Part shown: one piece after another, positions 63,350 to 64,000 of the stretch
Layout: each line of letters opens with the position of its first letter
How positions within the stretch are numbered: the first letter of the stretch is position 1
Source of the DNA: Ectopseudomonas alcaliphila
Lineage (GTDB): Bacteria; Pseudomonadota; Gammaproteobacteria; Pseudomonadales; Pseudomonadaceae
Reading direction: 5' to 3'
DNA: 64,000 nt
NCBI RefSeq assembly: GCF_900101755.1
Contig: NZ_FNAE01000002.1
Location: 400,480-464,479, forward strand
The notes under the pieces: model-generated
Seen by the model: only the letters and a program-made list of their open reading frames with translations
Told to the model about the DNA's origin: nothing
Database searches by the model: none
Program-made: the position numbers and the translations under genes

Positions 63350-64000
63350 TCAGAGGTTGTACTGCTTGCGTTTGCGGTAGAGGGTCGAGGTATCGATACC
63401 CAGCGTCTTGGCTGCCATGTCGAGGGTGTTGCTGCTGGCCAGCACAGCGGCAATATGCGCCTTTTCCAGCTCTTCGAGGCTCATCGCTGCGCCGACACGC
63501 ACGGTGTTGTTCGGCGCTTCGCCGTTGCCGCCCAGGCCGAGGTGGGCAATCTCCACCGTCTCGCTCTGGCAGATGATGCTGGCGCGTTCGATGACGTTAC
63601 GCAGTTCGCGGATATTGCCCGGCCAGTGATAGGCCTGCAGGGCGGCGGCAGCCTCGGGGCTGAAGCCGCACGCCGGGCGCCCATAGTCGCTGACGAAGCG
63701 GGCGAGGAAGCGTTCGGCCAGGCCCATCACGTCTTCGTGACGTTCGCGCAGCGGCGGCAGTTTGAGGGTGATGACGTTGAGGCGGTACAGCAGATCTTCG
63801 CGGAAGCGGCCCTCGCGCACCATTTCGTCGAGGTCCAGGTTGGTGGCGGCGACGATGCGCACATCGGCGCGCCGGGTCACCGGGTCGCCGACGCGCTCGT
63901 ACTCCTTGTCCTGAATGAAGCGCAGCAGCTTGGGTTGCAGGGCCAGTGGGAAGTCGCCGATCTCGTCGAGGAACAGGGTGCCACCGTCGGCCTGGCTGAC
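63350..64000 (-). CDS. algB: NtrC-family response regulator AlgB, 3' part
   Basis: 217 codons inside the window; the start lies beyond 64000. Visible: the AAA+ Walker B-type region [25 protein letters not shown], sensor [10 protein letters not shown], sensor II and arginine finger [19 protein letters not shown], and the C-terminal Fis-type HTH ending [17 protein letters not shown]. The receiver is off-window. AlgB activates algD transcription and other genes in P. aeruginosa, and its C-terminus matches closely. It is the upstream gene of kinB. Confidence 0.93.
   Translation of the reverse strand, partial: VSQADGGTLFLDEIGDFPLALQPKLLRFIQDKEYERVGDPVTRRADVRIVAATNLDLDEMVREGRFREDLLYRLNVITLKLPPLRERHEDVMGLAERFLARFVSDYGRPACGFSPEAAAALQAYHWPGNIRELRNVIERASIICQSETVEIAHLGLGGNGEAPNNTVRVGAAMSLEELEKAHIAAVLASSNTLDMAAKTLGIDTSTLYRKRKQYNL

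Overview
The window reads as chromosomal DNA from a Pseudomonas, most likely of the P. mendocina / P. oleovorans / P. alcaliphila branch (species is inference). The evidence is high GC with strong G/C third-position bias, the order thrB - DUF2782 - polA - ersA sRNA - engB - cytochrome c5/c4 - dsbA - EEP - dgcP - ampDh2 - kinB - algB (as I recall it from P. aeruginosa PAO1, PA5495 to PA5483), a complete aa3 oxidase cluster of the PA0105-PA0114 type, and typical Pseudomonas REP repeats. I see no tRNA, rRNA, prophage, transposase or CRISPR array.

Layout. 1-8.7 kb: secreted protein, AraC regulator, a leftward envelope operon (PepSY protein, sialidase-like BNR protein, small membrane protein, LTA-synthase-like sulfatase), then acetylpolyamine amidohydrolase and a polyamine-binding protein. 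8.7-10.6 kb: a lower-GC strip with three small leftward orphan genes. 10.8-13.7 kb: a very large membrane M48 peptidase. 14-18 kb: LysR regulator divergent from aspartase and an aspartate/dicarboxylate symporter. 18.4-23.9 kb: MocR regulator divergent from a PaiB-GNAT-GNAT set, an orphan lipoprotein and an XRE regulator. 24-30.3 kb: amino-acid amide utilisation (AGCS symporter, asparaginase, a second GNAT paralogue, RidA, glutaminase, AEC transporter). 30.7-39.3 kb: cytochrome aa3 oxidase structural and assembly genes, heme O/A synthesis and SCO. 39.5-52.9 kb: conserved housekeeping block, including a strong candidate for the AlgU-controlled sRNA ErsA between polA and engB. 52.9-61.5 kb: a signalling insertion relative to PAO1: single-domain receiver, CHASE3-GAF hybrid kinase with three receivers, stand-alone CheR and CheB, a receiver-kinase, and a small exported protein behind what looks like a full sigma-54/IHF/enhancer promoter. 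61.5-64 kb: kinB and the 3' part of algB.

The most interesting non-gene signal is a dispersed family of 141-155 bp inverted-repeat elements (three copies, at 18.2, 38.5 and 44.8 kb). Their terminal arms and central hairpin differ between copies but stay complementary within each copy. The most interesting gene-level signal is the CheR/CheB/hybrid-kinase module with no methyl-accepting chemoreceptor nearby, next to the sigma-54-type promoter.
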